DNA of 64,000 nucleotides from Eopsaltria australis (GCA_034509425.1 JAVTVJ010000015.1:496001-560000); one strand, 5' to 3'; shown: positions 13,690 to 28,358, counted from the first letter of the stretch. Program-made: numbers and translations. The notes: generated by a model from the letters alone, not told the origin.

Positions 13690-13713
13690 TTTTTTTTTTT
13701 TTTTTTTTTTTTT
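13690..13713. repeat. T24 homopolymer run
   Basis: 24 consecutive T bases. It could be the reverse complement of a retroposon poly-A tail whose body would lie at higher coordinates, but I do not recognise an element there. Confidence 0.95.
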
Positions 13714-16700
13714 AGTTGTTTGAAAATATTTGGGTGGTATTAATCAGGAAAAAAAAATGTGGAAATTGCCTGGTTTGTGATAAAATTCTAAGTGAAGTAA
13801 GAGATTTTCAAATCTGAGCTTCATACCTGAAAACAGGCATTTTTTAGTTTCCTTTTGTTGTGTCTGCATTTTGTGGTTAAAAATATTTATATCACACTTC
13901 AAACTGATCAAGGGAGAGCCAGTTGTTGTTAAAAATACATTTCTGTATTCACAATATAAAGATAATGTGATACCAGTAGTGTCACATTCACTAACGTAAG
14001 TAGATACCACCGAAATTCACTTGTTTTCTCTAGGGCTTCTTCATCCTCCCTTTCAAAATGGTATCAATTTATGCTAATATGTATCCTATCCTATCTATCT
14101 TAGTGTCTTCCAGGACATTATCCTAATAAATATCTCCTAAATATTCAAGGGAGTTATTTATATATAAAAGCCATTTATTTATATGTAAATTTTGATTATC
14201 TGGTTTGAGAACGCTGATATCTCTCCGAGCAGTATTAAAAGTTGTGGAGCAAAATTGGAAAGTGCAACTTCTGCAAACACAGTTGCACCATTGCTTGCGC
14301 AGAACAGCTGAGCTTGCTGTGGGTCCCAGGGTGAGAGGGAGGAAAGGTGCCCTGGCTGCTGTTTCCATGAGCCTGAAGAGGAACTTGCTTTTGACATGAC
14401 CTAAAGAACCAGACAGGAACTAACTGGGAGCTGGAAAGGCTGTTAGTTAATTCTGAGCTCTCACATGGCCACCCCTGCCAGCAGCACTCAAGTGTCTATT
14501 GCCACGGCTGAGGTTTGAAAATGCAAATTTTCTGAAGTGCAATCTGTAACTATTATCTATATCGATAAGTAAAAGTGCCTTGCTGTATAGCTGTGACACG
14601 TTCAATTTGATATATCATTCTAGTTCTGAAATTATTTTACAATATTTTAACATTTCTTTTTAAAAAACCTAACTGGTAATAATATTTTAAAATTTATGCG
14701 CAGAATATAAAGGGAAAGAATAGCTTTAATTTTTTTTACAAGGCATACAAATGATTCAATGTTCCTTGCCTTTGATTGGATGATTGTGGTTCCTTGAGCT
14801 TTTCAAAGCAGAAGGTTTTTAACAAATAAGTAAAGAGGTGGTGTGCAATTTGTACTATACAGAGAATGGACAATGCTTGCATGATGTGTGTTTTTGATTG
14901 TACAGGGCTACTGAAAATATGAAATGTGTTGCAAGATGTGGGTTTTAACTAAAAATTAGAATCTATTGTGTTTTGAATCAAAAGGAAATACTTTGATTTT
15001 GAAAGCTTTAAACTTAAGAGGGTTTTCAAATTGAAGTAATCTTAAAAAATTACAAATTGAAGCCGATATTTGTTTAAAATATTTTGATTTATTCAAGGCG
15101 AACTCATGAATTGGTTGGGTTTTTCCTTATGGAGTTCTCTGCAGAAAAATCCCAAATAACATTCCTGTGAAGTTTCTTGGAGCTGCAGTTCTGCAACAGC
15201 ACATTTTTTTATCCTATACAACACGTATAGCTGTCACATTCCAAAGCTCGTGGTAAGGATAGGTTCAGTCTAAATAAAGTGGTGAGGTTTTTATAGCTGC
15301 CATTAATTTTTGTGAACTCTTTTTGCAGTTGGATGGCCAAATATTTATTTCTGTATTGAGACATGCAGGCAGCCTTAATAAGCTGACCAGTACAGGATGC
15401 TAAAGGATGTGTGAAAATGTGTTCTTCAGTCTGGGTCGTGTTATTGCCTTGGTTTTTACAACTCCCCAGGGTCCTTAAGGTGGGAGAAAAAATTGTTTAG
15501 TGACGCACTAACAAGGTTTGAAGTATTTCACCTCTAGGACATTGATTTATGTCCTAGGCTAGGTTGGCATTGTCTGAGTGTAGTTATCACCTGAGAGCTT
15601 TTGTTTGGCCTATGTGAAATGAAAGGCTTAAATTCATAGTGGACAGATCGAAATCACAAAATTACCCTCTTGTTTTGTACTAATTATGGCCTTTCAAGTT
15701 TCAATAAAGAGACAAGGATTAAGTAGACATGAAAACTTCCCTCACATCCCTGGTGAGTAATCTTTGTTAAGGCACTTTGTCAGGTTATCCTTGACAGTCA
15801 GATGCCGCTGTCACCATGCCAAATACCCGTTTAATCAGTAATGAAGAAACCTTCAAGAGTAGAAAAACTCCAACACTACCTTAAAAAGCCATAGAAAAGG
15901 TTCAGGATGAGAATTTCTACTGTTTAGAAAACTGTTATTCCTCAAAGTCTTGGGGTCTAACAATCTCAAACTCACAGTCATCTGAAATGGTTGATTGTCA
16001 TGTGTCTGATTTCAGTGAAGAAACAGTGAAAAGCTGCATGCATGAATCACATTTCTATTTTTATATCTGCTGCGCTACAGGCTGATGCAAAATAGAATGT
16101 TCACTGGATAGAAGCAATTCATGCTGAAATATGGGGAAAGTTCTACTGCTAATTGACCAAGCATGATATTAAATACAAGAACAGTACTTACTGCTGAAGA
16201 AGTGTGTGAGTCCTATACCTGCTAGCTCATAACTTAGTGGAAGGAATATTAAAACTTTATTCTGGATTTGCTGTGGATGAACAAGGCTGGGGAGAAATTT
16301 GAGCATACATAGGAGATTTTATTTTGTTGTATTTTTTCCCCCATATATATGATCAAACAATGCAACAGATACCTGAACAATGAGTGGTTTCAAATGCCAG
16401 GAAATTCCCAACAAATGGATAATGATCCTTAAAGCCCAGCTGCTATAGGAGTAGGAAGCACCCAGGTTCCCAGAATGTGCAGCTTGAGGATATCCAAAAG
16501 GGAATGTCTTAGTGGGAGAATATAGTTCAGATCTTGTATCTGAGGGCTTAGGAATGACTAACATCTCTTCCAGGGACAAGCATTGGTCAGAAGATCTCTT
16601 GGAATACATTTACTCAGAAGGGAGACACCTGGACTTTGGATTCCTAAAGCATCATCTAGCAAACCCAGAATACTGTAGATAATTAAAGGCTAGTATTTTT

Positions 16701-16872
16701 TTTTTTAAGATCATGGCTGCTGTAGTCTTTCCTTAATACTTGCTGACAAATTACATGCCAGCCTGCATCCATGTAACTGCACAGTCCCCTCTGCTGTTAG
16801 TAGAAAATTAGTAAGACTCAGTGTGAGATCCTATGAAAGAAGAAGATGGGTTTATTTCAAACAGTGATTTAA
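13714..16872. other. Unclassified intron sequence
   Basis: A slightly more GC-rich patch at about 14200-14510 has short open frames on both strands but no splice-bounded exon, codon bias or recognisable motif. Confidence 0.55.
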
Positions 16873-16940
16873 TTCATAGAATCACAGAATGTTTTGTGTT
16901 AGAAGGGATCTTCAATATATTATTTCAGTTCAGGGCACAC
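16873..16940 (-). mobile_element. CR1 LINE 3' tail, short fragment
   Basis: The reverse complement of the CR1 3' end is visible: TTCATAGAATCACAGAATG followed by a GTTAGAAGGGATCTTCAA-like segment. Only about 60-70 bp can be recognised before similarity fades. Confidence 0.8.
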
Positions 16941-19164
16941 AGATTTTGTGAATTTTTGTGAGGAAAAGATTGGAAAATGCAGAGTTTTGATAGGTCTGAC
17001 TTGAAATTTTATATGGGCCTGTTGTTTGTGGAGAGGAATTCTTACACTATGAAGAAAATAGTGAGCCTTTACTGAGTACGTGTCTGGGTCAAAAAACTTA
17101 GCACTTTGCAGGGTGAATTGATTACATATTTGGTACTTGACAGACTTCCAGTAGACATCAGTGATGTTTTGTCAGTACAATGGAAGGGGAAGAGCAACAA
17201 TATTTTGCATTAAAACAGTAAGGAGACCTTGTCCCTAAACTTTCAAAATCCTGGATTTTTTACAGTAATTTCTCTAGTTGATTCATTCTACCAATTAAAT
17301 CAAATCTTCTAGATGCAGCTATGCTATATTTGTGTCACCATCTCTTTTTTATTATGTAAGCTACTAAATTGATGGTTGGTTCTTTGAAATAATTGTTTAT
17401 TACCTCACTTGTATATTTTTTCTTTATCTTTTTGATTTGTCAAGTGAACAAATTGCCTCATTTTTATGAAAGCCAGCTTTTAGCATAGGCTGGTTTGTTG
17501 GTATCATTAAATAAAGGACATTAAATGATTACTGCAGTTCTAGGGAGTTATGCAGTGTAGTTTCAACCTTTAGTGAGTAAAACACATATGCAAAGTTTTT
17601 CTACTAAAATCTGTTACTAGCTTTGTCACAGTGATAAAGTACATGGCATTATCTTTTGGGGAAAAAAAGCTCAAAGGGAAATGTGCTGTCCTTGGTTTTC
17701 TTTTCCTTTCTAGTTTCTTCCAGGTTCAATGTGGAATGTTCAATGTGGTAGTTCATTGAAAAATGTCTTTAGGATTTCTTTGGCTGTACAGTTTGTGTAG
17801 ATCTAAATGGATTTTCCCCCCACAGATTTCCTTTTCTATAAGAATTTTTCTCTTCCCGTTCTCCCTTACCAAGACATCTCTTTTTAGAGGCAATGGATGA
17901 GGTGGCAAGGCCAAGTGGGGCCAGAGAAAATGGTTGCTGCAGCAACAAAATAAATTTGGCCAGGAGTCTGGAGCTGCTGTAAATTGTGTTTCAGAGGTAG
18001 CTGGACTGGGTGAGTTCCCCAGGGCCCTGGTTTGCAGAGGTGGGAGGCAGCTCCTTGGGCTCAGTGCTGCTGCCATCCTTGTGCCCCCTTATGGGGCTGT
18101 GTCCTTACTGCCATTCATGGTCTGGGCTGCCCTGGAATGTGCTGGGAGGGAGCAGTGGAGTAAGGGAAAGGTCAGGGCTGCAGCCCTATTGCTCAATAAA
18201 AGCAGGAGGGTTCTGCTCCTATCTGCTGCTTGCTGAGCAGACATGAGCTGTTCTGTGTGTGTATGTGAAGGGTGTAACACTAGGTCTGAACCAACACGTT
18301 CCATCTCTTCAGAGGGCGACTTAGGGCATTTATCACTAGAACAACTCCAACCACAGCTTCTGGTTGCAGAGCCAGTGTAGAGCATGAGCAGGGACAGCTC
18401 TTGCCTGTGCACAAAACAGGTGTTTTCTTTACTGAGCTTATTGAAGGCAGACTTACCTATTTTTCAGGCAGAGAAAAGACTTTAATCTCCTCCTGGAGTT
18501 GTTGTCAGAGCATTTCCTGATTACACAGGGGTACCTTAGAATAACTGTTAATCATGTTCAGCTCTCAGGATGGGCTCTGTGCTGCTTTTGTCAGATTAAG
18601 GGCTAACAAGATGATTGCTTTTTCCCTGAGCAGCTCATTGGACTTTGCTCATTGAGACTGTGACTGCCACTTCATTTGATATCCTTAAGCAAGCCTTTGA
18701 GTTGCTGTCTATACTCATCTTTGGTTTCCTGGGCCAGCAGGCATAGGGATGGTGATTGGACTTGATTCTGTGGCTGCTGCTGCTATGACTGCAGCAGAGC
18801 CAGTGATACTCTGACAGGTACAGCGGCTGCCCCCACTGCTCTGGCCCTGCTCAGGCTGAAAATGAGGGCAGACAGTTACTTTAAGAACTTCAGCTTTTTC
18901 TCTTGCTGGTAGTCTCAGTTATCCATTTCAGTGAAATGTTTGTGCCTGCATTAACTCAAGGAGGAAAAATGCCATCACTGGCCCTGGGAAGGGAGCCTCT
19001 CTGCAGCAGCCCAGGTTGTGGGGTTGATCCTGGCTGGGGAGCAGCTCTTTGGGGCTCTGGTGCACAGCTGAGCATGGGCAGCCCTGTGCCCTGGCCCCAA
19101 GGGTGGCCAATGGACTTCTAGTCTGCACAAAAAGAGGCACAAGTGGAAGACTGAAAGAAGGGAT
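16941..19164. other. Unclassified intron, GC-richer at 17.9-19.1 kb
   Basis: About 1.2 kb from 17.88 kb is richer in G and C but CpG is still rare, so it is not a CpG island. Open frames here overlap on both strands and look like composition effects. It may include very old repeats. Confidence 0.55.
17724..17751. repeat. 14-bp tandem duplication
   Basis: GTTCAATGTGGAAT is followed directly by GTTCAATGTGGTAG, sharing the first 11 bases; part of a third unit (TTCATTG) follows. Confidence 0.85.
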
Positions 19165-19612
19165 CACCCTCCCTTACACAGCACTCATTAGACACTGTGC
19201 TCAGTTTTGATCCCCCAAAAGAAAGACACAAAGTGAAGCATGTGCAGCAAAGGACTCAGGATTTGAGCATTTGCCCTGCAAGGGGAGTCTGAAGGACTCA
19301 CTGCCTCCTGGGGTCCTAACTACAGTTTAGTGATTCTTATGTGGTGGTTAATGAGGAGGTGGAGATGTGCTCTTTGGGAGACAGAGAAATAATGAATGTA
19401 AGCTGAAAGAGGAGAGGTACAGACTGAACATAAGCAAAACCTTTTTTTTTTTACCATAAGACTGTCCAGGATGGTTGTGCTCTTTGTCCTTGGGGGTTTA
19501 TAAGACTCAATAGCTTAAAGCCCTGAGCAGCCTGGTCTGAGCTCAAAGGTGACCCTGCTTGCGCAGGTGGCTGCACTAAAGACCTCCTGCCTCCTGATGT
19601 CCCTTCCAGCCT
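19165..19612 (+). mobile_element. Old CR1 LINE fragment, degenerate
   Basis: Several ordered blocks match a CR1 3' region in sense orientation: CTGTGCTCAGTTTTGATCCC followed by AGAAAGACAC; then GCTGAAAGAGGAGAGGTACA running into a TTTACCATAAGA block; then CCCTGAGCAGCCTGGTCTGA and GATGTCCCTTCCAGCC near the end. The stretch between blocks has small indels. No reading frame survives. The order and spacing make this convincing although individual identities are modest. Confidence 0.65.
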
Positions 19613-21661
19613 TGCCTAACTAAAATAACCTTCCATTTGCTGGTGGAAAAGAAGTGAACAAAGAAAGATGAAGAGATAAACTGTCCTTGTATATTCTATT
19701 TTTTTGTGTAGGCCACCAAGTATGGCTTTGACGTAGTACTGCTATTGCTTGTGGTTTGTCCTATTCTGCTAGTCTGCCAGCCCAATGCATTCCTGAGGGA
19801 TTAACCCTGTGGCTGGTTTTGTGAAAGTCTGTTTCTCAGAGGATTATTGACAATCCAGAGGAAACCAGGCACTAATGGACTAATATAAAACATGATGTGA
19901 TTTTTTCTCTTGTACCCTTTATCAGTGTTGCAACCCTCAGGTCAAACAGCATGTCTGGCAGTGGCTGGTTGTTCTCATGCCTGGGACTGACAGTCTCTGT
20001 GGCTTTGAAACCACCAAAGAATGTGGTGATTTTTCTGTGCAAGAATGTGCCTCCAGCTCAGACTATGCTTTTGTTCTGTTATTATCTGAATGTGCTGTAT
20101 TTTATTCTTTATAAGAAACATTTTTGCTCTCCAGTGTGTTCTTTTGTATGCCTCCTTTTACCTGATCAAATACTTCTTAGCAGTTCCTTTAATGCTTATA
20201 GGTCATGGAACATTAGGCACCAAATAAGGGCTGCATCTAATAGTGCAGAATGAATGGTCCTCCTGCTGCAAGGCCTCACTTATCATTGTCATAAAAGAAG
20301 GAAAACAATATAGGAGAGTGGGCACTGGTTTTTGCTGCTTAAAGAAATCAGTACGGCACTTGAAGAGATCCTTGCGGCTGTGTCACAGGTGTTATGGTTT
20401 ATGTGAACAACTGCAGCTCTTTCTGCAGGGAAATGTAAGTACAAGGTTTGGCATCTGTATCCTTATGAAACCTTGCCTGCTATCTCTATAAAGGCCAGGA
20501 TGAAAAACCAAGAGGCTCGAAAAGGAGGTGGCTTTGGTTTTTGTTAGATAGAATTTGTCTGCTCAGGAGCCTTCTGGTTTTAACAAAAGAGAAGCTCATC
20601 ACGTGTAGATTGCAGTTTTGAAATTCAGAAAACAAAGTAATAGGTTAAATTTATTTGGGAGGTTTTTAATTTAGTAACATTTTTCAACAGTCCTAGGAAA
20701 CTGGTTATGCCCTCACATGTATTTGAACTAGAGGATACGGAGTTTATTTCCTCATGTTCCAGATGTCTAGCCTGTAGCTAGCATTCTTTAATTTTAGCAC
20801 TCAACATACAGAGCAGAAGAGAAAACCAGCTAAAACAGTAAGCTTGCATCTCAGTGTTCAATGAACTTAGTGTAGAGACTGATGCAATTTTCTAGTGATC
20901 AATTGATCAGATTAACTCATAAGCAACGAGCAATACCTAGCTAGGTAGTGTAGCTGTATTACTTTCAGATTGCTTTCATATTGTTTGAAATCAACTTAAT
21001 TTGAAAAAGGTTTTGTCAACACACATCAAGTTAAGTGAAAGTTGTTCTGCATGCTTACCCTTTTTTATTGAACTTACGTAAATTTTATTTATATGAAAGG
21101 TTGCATAATTTTGTAGATATCTATGTTGGTGGATTTTTCCCATATTCCCTTATCTCAGCAAAAATGTTGTTTTTAATTAAATGAAATTTCAGCAATGAAA
21201 GAGTTTGTTGGAATTGCTGTTTGCTTAGTCTGAAAGATTCTCACTGTTGTTTATTGTGCTTTTGAAGGCACATGTTCACACACACAGAATTTATATATTC
21301 TGTCCAGACTCTCTTTGCAGGAGATGGTCCTGTCTTTCTGAATTGTCTGTATTTGAAGTTGATCCCTTTGTAGGATTTGATTTTCAGGAGAACAGAGATT
21401 GTAAAGCTGCATTTTAATTTATGTCTCAGTTCTCCAAAGTACCAGTCTTAACCTGTCAAGCTTTCACCAAACCTGGGATGTGAACTACAATAAAAAATGA
21501 ATCTTGTACTGTTTCTCAGAATTATTTTAAGTATAGAGCCCACTGTTTTTACTGTAAGAGGTAGGGTTTGAAAATGTTGGGACTGACTGAGCATCACCTG
21601 ATCTTAGAGGAATTATGCTATGAGAAACCTAATACAAGATCCATGTTGTGTACTAGTGCAT

Positions 21662-21687
21662 TTTTAATATAAAGTTTTAATATAAAG
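21662..21687. repeat. 13-bp tandem duplication
   Basis: TTTTAATATAAAG is present twice in direct succession without mismatch. Confidence 0.88.
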
Positions 21688-24600
21688 TTATTAGAACAAC
21701 CAAACTGAAAAAAATTACATAAGAAAAACTACTTATCAATACAGCATCAATAATGCACAAGATAGAGTACATCAGAGTATTTTTTGATTAAACCATTTTT
21801 AGCTGGAAAACAGTGACAGAATTGAACTTGAACTGCTTATGGGAGATCCTTTTTGATCAATTTCCTGGCTTAAAATAGTTTTGAAAAGGCTTTAGAATTG
21901 TGGAAGCAAACCACTTTGCCATTTTTCAAATGAAGATTTTAGTTTTTCTTAATTGAAACAATTGTTTTGAAACGTATTTGTTTTATAGTAATATCAGCAA
22001 TGGAATGGGAATGAAAAAGCTAAGTATCTTCTGTTGACATTTTCAAGTTGCAAAAGTTTGATGAATTTGGCCTTTGTTTTCCTCTCAAAGGGAAAGCAAA
22101 GTGGTTGAAATCATGAATATTTTTGTGTGCCATAAGTTACTTTCCCATTGAGATCTGTTACAGTACATGGAAAGGGATAGTATGAATCTACCCCAGTGAA
22201 TCCACTGAGGATATAAGAGTAAAGCTTGAGGAATATCAGTCAAGAGAGGTGGCCTTCCCTCACTGCTTGAGCCTTCCTTTTGTTAATGTTCCTAAATTAT
22301 CTCTTGGGCAAGGATAAAGTGAATAGTCAACTGATGATGGGAAACAACCAAGCGAAAGAAAAAGAAAGTTTTAGAGGCTTAAGAGCTCAAAAATGGATTG
22401 AGTGAGCTCGGGAAAAAAGCATGGAGCAGAGCATGTCTGAGAGAGCCCATTGCTGTCAGAGAGATCTGGTGGTGATTTGCTCAGAGAGGTGAGCTGGTGA
22501 AGGATCCTTGCCATTATTTTCTTCCTGCTGGTGGTGTTGATGCCCAGCAAGAGGATAAGGTGGTGGAATGAGGTAGGGCCTCAGAGAGAATATAAGTCAA
22601 AGAGGTAGGGAAAACTATGCATCCAGAGTATCTGTAAGAGAATCTGGAGGATCTGAAAAGGGAATGGTGACCTGGAGCTCTTCCTTTCACTAGTGAAGGC
22701 ACATGAATCAGGAATCGATGAACTGCTTCACAAATAACACGTCTGTGTCTACTGCCTTCACAAGATTTGCTAGATGTTGTCCTGGCATGCTGTGGGAAGT
22801 GGTTTGACCACAGGCTAGCCCTTCTAGGGATTTGCAAGTACTCTGATAGTAGAGGGGAAAACAAAATATGAACTTGCAATAATAAACTTAGGGTAATGGG
22901 AAGGGACAGAAACGCAGAGAGTTAGAAATCACCAAGTGGAGTAAGCTAGAGGATATGCCAGGAGACAAATATATTGCATATACAGTAAGGAACATAAAGA
23001 AGGTGAGGATACTGTAGCTATGAAGAGAGATGAGAAATGAGAAGTACAGGTGTTGCAGCTAGGGTAGAAGTCTCTACTTACTTAAGTATAGAAAACAGAA
23101 AATAAGAACCAAAAGAAGCCTCCTAATCCAAACCCCAGCTCCAGTGAAAGTTCACTACTTAACCACGCAAACTTAAATCATTTACGCTACTTTATTTCTG
23201 GTAGGTTTTCATGGGAATCATTCAGCATCATTTTAACAAGGATGCTATTGCCTCAGGGATCTTTCTCCTTGGAGAAGCATGGAATAACTACCTTCAGACA
23301 CTGGCTTTTGCTTGTCTTGCAGCAGCCTCCTAAATTATCTTTCCAAGTGAGAATGAAATTAAATCAAACATATCAAATTCCTTCACTGAAAATCCTGCGA
23401 AAAAAATGCTTGTTCAATATAGTACCTAGAGGATTTAAGCTGTGTAAATGATCTTAGTGAATAACTGAGAGAGCAAAGAGGATTATAATACCATAACGCA
23501 AGTGTAAGTGCCTAAACTGTTTAGAATGGTTTCTGCTTGGGCAGAATGTTACTGTTTGTTGCAAGAGAAGAATTTTTTCTTCTTTCTACTTTTTATTTTC
23601 TTTTGAGTATTTCTAGATTTGATTTTTGTCAAATGAATTATTATAGCCTTTATAAAGAAATAGGAAGTATCAAGATGCATTGTTACATATGCCAGAGAGA
23701 TGGATCAATGGTTATTACAATTTCCAGATTTATTTGCATTCTTCTACTGACTTGGTCTTTGGAGGAACAGCAGATTAGCCCTTGATTACTAGGGGGTGAA
23801 CAATTCACAGTGAATAATTTATTTGGCAAATGACTTATGACTTAGAATAATTTATTTCCCTAAATGAATTCATTGGATGTTGTACAGGGCTTTTAGGTGA
23901 ATAGTTTTCATTCTATAGATTAGTCGTAATTGGTTATACAATTTCCATAATTACATAAATTTGTATACTGAAAACAAGATAACAGATTTCAGTCTCTTTA
24001 CCGTGCCATTGTTGCCCTGCTATGGTAGAGGTTTATCAAAACTGGAAATCTGCAAGGATCTGTAGGAATTCTGCAATTTGGGCCTAAATGACACATTTTT
24101 CATTGACTTCTTGCTATTCCAGGTCTGTATTCTTGCTAGCAAACATTGCTTGTATCTGTTCAGCATGGAAAAATGTCTATTGCAACTGAAACTATCTGTG
24201 TGATGCATTTGCTGTTCTGGTGCAGATGCTTCAAGTACAATGTTGACTGCCAGTATAGAACTGATTTTCCAGTAGTTTTGGCAGCTGCGTGTGGTGGATG
24301 AAGCAGCAGAAGAGTGTTGGAGAGAATGTGGAAGAGGAGCCCACAGAACAGTATTTGAAGTCTGTTGTATGACTTTTATTCAAGGCAAAAATGTGTGGAG
24401 GCAAGCCCAGATCGATGATTGACAATAATGGTCTAGATCTGGAATGATCAGCAGTCTACAAAGTCTACTCTGAGATTTATGGATCACATCATGAAGCAAG
24501 ATACCGCTATGAGTGTCCTTAAACTAGTTAGCAGCATGTTCTAGCACTGTCCAGAATTGCTACCATCTTTAGGTAGCAGCTAAAGTACAGATAGATAGAC

Positions 24601-24833
24601 TTTAAGCTCCTGGAATGGACATGTATATACTGATAGAGAACCTAGTAATCAGCCACTGGCTCAGGAACTTGGAGGTTTGAGAATGTGGGAGTATTGAATT
24701 ATAGTGGGTGCTGATAAAGTCAATATTTATCTTTGCTTCTGCCCTAGACATCTGAGTTTGTTAACACAAAAAAAGAATTTTCCATTGAACTATGAAGTCC
24801 CGCTGATCATAGCAGAAGACTGAATGGTCTGAA

Positions 24834-24876
24834 TTTTTTTTCTTCTTTATTTTTTTTTATTTTTATTTTTTTTAAG
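24834..24876. repeat. T-rich low-complexity tract
   Basis: Runs of 7-8 T separated by single A or C bases. No associated element recognised. Confidence 0.8.
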
Positions 24877-27800
24877 GAATTAAGTTCTTTGCTTGGTGGA
24901 TATTAAAGTCGTGTGATTATTGCTGCTGTCCTGGGAAACCCAGTTGACCTTTCACTATCCTAATGAGTGGCTTTCTTGTTACACAACTATTTGAGGAAGA
25001 GTCCTTTAGCTGTTACCTGCACTTGGGACAATGGCACACCTTGGAGACTGTAAGGGAAATGGTGCTGTCTGTTGACAAAGAAGGGATTTACTGAACAATG
25101 CTTCTTAGAGTTATGGCTGTCTGATGTTTGCTGCAAGCAAACAGTTTTCACAGAAAGCCTTACTGCACTTTGAAAAATTGTATTTGGAGGCTTTCCAAGA
25201 TTTACAAGTGGCCAATGAGATACTGATCCAAAATTACAGTCTTCAGGGATATTTCATCAGACATATTTTGTATTCTTATTTTGAAAAAAATAAGATTATT
25301 TTTAAAAATGAAGTAAATTTTATTTCATTTATATTTCAGATTATTGAAAAATTAATGAATGAGTTAACGAGTGTTCCTTGGACTATATAATCAACTTATA
25401 ATACACACAAATAGATGCAGTTGTCTTACATAATCACTAGATGCCATTCCTTGATGTCACCCAAATATGATTGCAATGTGCTACAAAGCTGAATCTTTAT
25501 TTTCTTTCCTTTTATTAACTACTAGTTTTATTCTCAATATTAATTCAGTACAGACAAGGACATAAATAAAATAGAGTCTACAGGGCAGGGTTACAACAAC
25601 ATTAACAGTGAAAATCATTACTACTTTTAAAATTACATTTTGAAATCAGCTGAAGAAAATATTTTGTAATTTGATAGATATAAAGCTGTGTGAAGTATTT
25701 ATGTGTGCTTTGCGGCAAAATAAACCCACAAAATTCTTAAGGAAAGCTCAAAATAACTTTTTTTCTTTATAAAGGGCTGTTCAAAGTTTCTTCTGCTGTT
25801 ATGCACAATGTGATGATTTAAAGCCTAAAGGATTTTCTCCCTAAATCACCTATTCAAATTTGTATGATGGAAACATTTAAATATAAAATTTTTAATCTTG
25901 CTTATCATTTGAACTTCTAAATGCTTTTTTCAAGAAAGTGTCTCATTAGTCCTTTTCACCATTCCACTGCACTGATCTGCAAGTAGATGACAATCAGCAC
26001 GTTACCTTCTTTTAAAAAAAAATTAATTATACCTACTTAATTTTTTAACCCAATATACATCTAGTCTGATTGAATATTACCACTTTTAAAATATTATACA
26101 ATAATTCACTCCTCATCATGCCTACTGGGATTTGTCCATTCTGTGGCTTATCTTTTCCAACAAAAAGGTTTCTATGGTTTTTTGAAAATGTTCAACTTTC
26201 AGTGAAATATTTAAGCTACAGTGCAATGATTGAATGGGAGATAGCATAGTTGACACTTGGCTGCATTCGTACAATTCTCTTTGCCCTTTACAGGAGTTGA
26301 GAAAGAACCAAAGATTATCATGCCATGTTGCACTATTTGGGATAAGAGATCATCTTGCTACTTGAAACTGTGCTTATTTTTAGAATGTTTTGTATAATTT
26401 TCTCACTTTACTCATGGATATTAAATGAAAATAATCAAGGGAGATTTTAAATGAAAATTATTTTATGTGAGATTTTGTTTTCCTTCCTGGGGATTTTTAT
26501 GGCACTTTTTACAGATTTTAGGAAAATTTTACTAGATTTTTTATTCTTTAAATTCAAATTTAAACCAAAAATAAAAATGAAAACACTTTATTGCCTTAGA
26601 AACCAATGAAAATTTACCGCCTTAGAATAGAAACAAAAAAATTTTGACAAGAGAATTACAACTCAGATAACAAATATCTACTAAAAAGTTTGAAGCTAGC
26701 AGTTGGACATTCAGAGGCAGAATAGAACGTACAGGTCTGGAAACTTTCAGATAACAGCAAGGTGCTGTCATATGCTCCATGATGCTTGACTGCCCCTGGT
26801 AAAACTGAATGTCCAAAATGCATTTAAGTTGAGTTGCTGCTTATGCTGGGCATGTTACTTGGAGGGATCTGCACAGGTTACTGACTACATCTTGGAAAGT
26901 TCCCTGGGTTCCGCAGTGCAGAACATGAAAGCAGTACCGGCACAAAGCAGAACACTGAAATATAGTCACACAGTTTCCTTCAATCCATGACAAAACTTTC
27001 TGAATTTTCCTTGCTGCATTACCTCCTTTTGCTTCCTTGTCCCTGAGACCCTGCCCTCCCATTCTTGCCTCTCTGCTTAAGTGTAGCCTAGCTTTGTTTC
27101 TTTGGGTGTTTGAGGAGTTCTTCTTTTTTCATTGCTTTTTTATTTTTCTCTTTCTTTTGTAAAACTGGCCAGATGCTGGGAGTTCTGGCTTACTTTCCTG
27201 CAGTTCTTGTGGGAAAACAGGGACAGAAATGAAACAAGTGTCCTCTCTGTTCTATTCCATGTCACTAAAAACATTTCCCCCTTCATCTATTTTTTTGAGT
27301 GCACGCCCTCAGTCTCTACTGTCTACATGATTTTAGATGTTGCTCATGTGAGTTACTACCTTTTCTTTCTGAAATAAAGTACCCTGAGGTATATCTTTCA
27401 TTTTTATATTGAGAAAATGGAACAATTAAGGTAATTGGTGGTTTGAAGGGTTTGGTTTATATTTTGGACAATGTGTTGCTAATCCCTGTGGTCTGAAAGC
27501 AGGAAAGAAGGCACATCCCTAAGAAAGCAAAGGGAAGCTTGGACATTAATGTTGTTAAACAGAACAGTTCTTCCAGATTCCCTTTTTAGTTGGAAAGACT
27601 ATCTGTTTTGGACTGAGTGGCTAGGGTAGTTTGCCCTGTGGTTGTTCAAGCACTACAGAATAATTTCTGTTGCTAAAACTCCTGAATTTACCACAAAAGA
27701 ACTGTCTTGTAGGAATTGCTGAAGTTAGTTATTTGCCTCATCACAAAGAGTGCAAGAGAGCAAGCTGACTGAGCTCAATTTGTTTATTGATTAGGATTAT

Positions 27801-28330
27801 AAAGGCTGTGACCAAGCAGAGACATAAAGATGTACTTCCAATTTATATTTCTTTTGTGATGGTTCAGTGACTGAAACAGAGAAATCTCTGCATTTAGTTT
27901 TACAAATGGTATTGATATCTTGTTAATGAAATGTAGCACTACAGTTTCCAGCCTTCTTCAGCTGCTTATCTGAAAAAGTAAAAGCACGAAGAAGCACAAC
28001 ATTCACAGATCATCCATGTTTCTGTTTTGCAATTTTGATGGGGTAAACATAAAAGCACAAGATGTACAAATCATCTGGCTAGTACAAAATGGAAAAACTA
28101 AACAATTTTGAAAAACTCTAAATGAATAATGGTCATAGAAAGTTCAGCTAAATCTCTTGATATAAATCCTTCAATGTTGCGGCATCTAGATTCATATTGT
28201 GCCAGCATATTCATATAAAAATTGCACTGAATTAAAGTAAGTTCAGCATAGAGCAACCTGAAGGTAAGTCACAGAAACTAACATTGACTTGTGCTTCAGA
28301 ATTTTTTAGCAGATTACTAGACAGATATCT

Positions 28331-28358
28331 TTAAGCAGATTTCATTAAGCAGATTTCT
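28331..28358. repeat. 14-bp tandem duplication
   Basis: TTAAGCAGATTTCA is followed directly by TTAAGCAGATTTCT, 13 of 14 bases identical. Confidence 0.88.

Noticed and set aside
13690..13713. T24 run as the tail of a processed copy of the block at 13163-13384
   Set aside because: A minus-strand insert at 13163-13384 would carry its poly-A tail at lower coordinates; the run is on the wrong side.
17753..19167. Overlapping open frames on both strands in a GC-richer patch
   Set aside because: They arise where stop codons are rarer; peptides show no domain, no conserved motif and no splice-bounded exon.
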